Positions 63,166 to 64,000 of a stretch of 64,000 bases of DNA are shown here, piece after piece; the first letter of the stretch is position 1; the number at the start of each line of letters is the position of its first letter. Source of the stretch: Xanthobacteraceae bacterium. Its GTDB lineage: Bacteria > Pseudomonadota > Alphaproteobacteria > Rhizobiales > Xanthobacteraceae. Made by a program: the position numbers and the translations under genes. The notes beneath the pieces were generated by a model. It ran no database searches. It was not told the origin of the DNA and worked only from the letters and a program-made list of their open reading frames with translations. The stretch spans positions 62,001-126,000 of the forward strand of contig JAIENY010000010.1 in the NCBI GenBank assembly GCA_019750915.1. Reading direction: 5' to 3'.

Positions 63166-63330
63166 CCGTGTCCAATCGAGCAGTTGATCGCGCGATAACA
63201 CCCGTTTCGGGCGCGTCAGAAAGCATGTCAGCAGATCGAACTCGGATGACGTCAGGTCAAGCCGTGATCCGCTCGAATCAGTGACGTTTCGCGCGTCGAT
63301 GTCGGCGAGGAAAGGGGATGGCCGGCGTCC
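63166..63330 (-). pseudogene. OmpR-type response regulator relic
   Basis: Encodes ARNVTDSSGSRLDLTSSEFD followed by LLTCFLTRPKRVLSRDQLLD, the core of an OmpR/PhoB winged helix. The receiver domain is gone and the end of the domain is replaced at about 63165 by the histidine-kinase relic in a different frame. It is the partner of that relic from the same lost two-component operon. Confidence 0.78.
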
Positions 63331-63471
63331 TGGGTTGCGGGAGCCGCGGATCTGCGCAGCACAGCGCGGATTGGCGCCAGATCGCGGTTGAGTTTGCGCG
63401 TGCAAAAAGTCCCGGCAAGAAATTCTGGTCAATCTTTGGAAGGCCGGGCCGAGCGGTTACGGCGTGAGATT

Positions 63472-63933
63472 TCACACATCACGCCATTGCGAGAATGTTG
63501 CGGCCTGCCCATGAAGGCGGCCGCGGTCATCGATCAGTTGCCAGACCACCGCGTTTTCGATCCAGAAGCGTTCGCCTGATTTTGTGATGCGGATTCCGCG
63601 ATAGTCGGAAATAAACCCGTCACGATTGACCGCGTCGAGCAGCCGCTGACGCTCGGCGCGCTCCGGCGCTTCCGCCGAAAGGCGCGAGGGAATCCCGATC
63701 AGTTCGTCAAGATTGTACCCGAAGCGGTCGAGCGCACTCTGATTTGCGTAAATAAATCGCGGATCGGTGCCGCCATCATGCGCGAGCACCGCAAACGGCG
63801 CGTCGTGAAACAGCCAGAGCGGCGTCTGCGGCTGTTCCGTCAGGGCGTAACCGACGATACGCTGGAAGCTCCCGGTCAGAAGATCAAAAAAGTCACGGTC
63901 GAAACGCAGATCGTTCAAGGTATCCTCAAGCAA
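63472..63933 (-). CDS. MEKHLA domain protein
   Basis: PAS-like MEKHLA domain alone, 153 residues from TTG 63933; the frame stays open to the window edge so a start further upstream is possible. Core features: PLWLFHDAPFAVLAHDGGTD, FIYANQSALDRFGYNLDELI, the signature GIPSRLSAEAPERAERQRLL, and GFISDYRGIRITKSGERFWI ending VWQLIDDRGRLHGQAATF. Stand-alone bacterial members are of unknown function; a small-ligand sensor role is a guess. Confidence 0.82.
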   Translation of the reverse strand: MLEDTLNDLRFDRDFFDLLTGSFQRIVGYALTEQPQTPLWLFHDAPFAVLAHDGGTDPRFIYANQSALDRFGYNLDELIGIPSRLSAEAPERAERQRLLDAVNRDGFISDYRGIRITKSGERFWIENAVVWQLIDDRGRLHGQAATFSQWRDV

Positions 63934-64000
63934 ACAGGTAATGACGGATCGAAGGTGGCGTCCAGAGTACCATGCCGGGATGGCGCCCCCAAAGGTTGTG

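Overview
The window looks like part of a chromosome from an alphaproteobacterium of the Bradyrhizobium/Rhodopseudomonas/Afipia group (Nitrobacteraceae). The evidence is GC-rich coding sequence, an atpHAGDC operon without F0 genes, ccmAB beside acnA, a mdh-sucAB-lpdA cluster, an RplU with a long Ala/Lys tail, a FixK-type box and an EcfG-type stress promoter. This is inferred from gene content and protein character; no database search was possible.

Layout. 1-5.1 kb: ccmB (cut by the window edge), ccmA, acnA and a DUF1223 gene. 5.4-8.7 kb: DUF2794, a TetR regulator with a membrane-protein target and two matching operator-like sites, a GNAT acetyltransferase and a Bax-inhibitor-1 protein. 8.9-14.8 kb: an FtsX-type ABC exporter (permease plus YbbA-type ATPase) whose ATPase start codon overlaps that of the divergent esterase tesA, then thpR and zapE. 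14.9-21.9 kb: mdh, sucA, sucB and lpdA, without sucCD. 22-26.4 kb: DUF4337, xerC, priA, rlpA. 27.1-32.4 kb: F1 ATP synthase operon with an ohr-type peroxidase gene between atpG and atpD. 32.5-44.1 kb: a long minus-strand housekeeping block (rppH, divergent polysaccharide deacetylase, ctpA, envC-type activator, rlmH, rsfS, nadD, proA, proB, obgE, GNAT, rpmA, rplU). 44.4-51.5 kb: an unusual ROK-like protein, a Gly/Tyr-rich exported protein, a sulfite-oxidase-like/ferredoxin-reductase pair, an MFS carrier and otsB-otsA.

From tRNA-Ser(GGA) at 51.65 kb to the window end the DNA changes character. It holds a sulfotransferase, a tight nitrilase-ABC transporter operon (nitrilase, binding protein, permease, ATPase, second permease, second ATPase), a convergent LysR gene, and many gene relics: a deleted LysR, an ABC permease tail, a decayed two-component system, and a degenerate copy of the DUF2336/PilZ junction. 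The degenerate copy and the intact DUF2336-PilZ pair form direct repeats around the nitrilase cassette.

The best candidate for a little-described system is this nitrilase-ABC cassette. Its two ATPases carry complementary defects: one has an altered signature motif, the other lacks the H-loop histidine. A heterodimer would therefore have one canonical and one degenerate ATP site, which is well known in ABC exporters but, to my knowledge, not usual in NrtD/SsuB-type importers. Second is the ROK-like protein at 44.4 kb, whose motif order suggests a circular permutation of the ROK fold.
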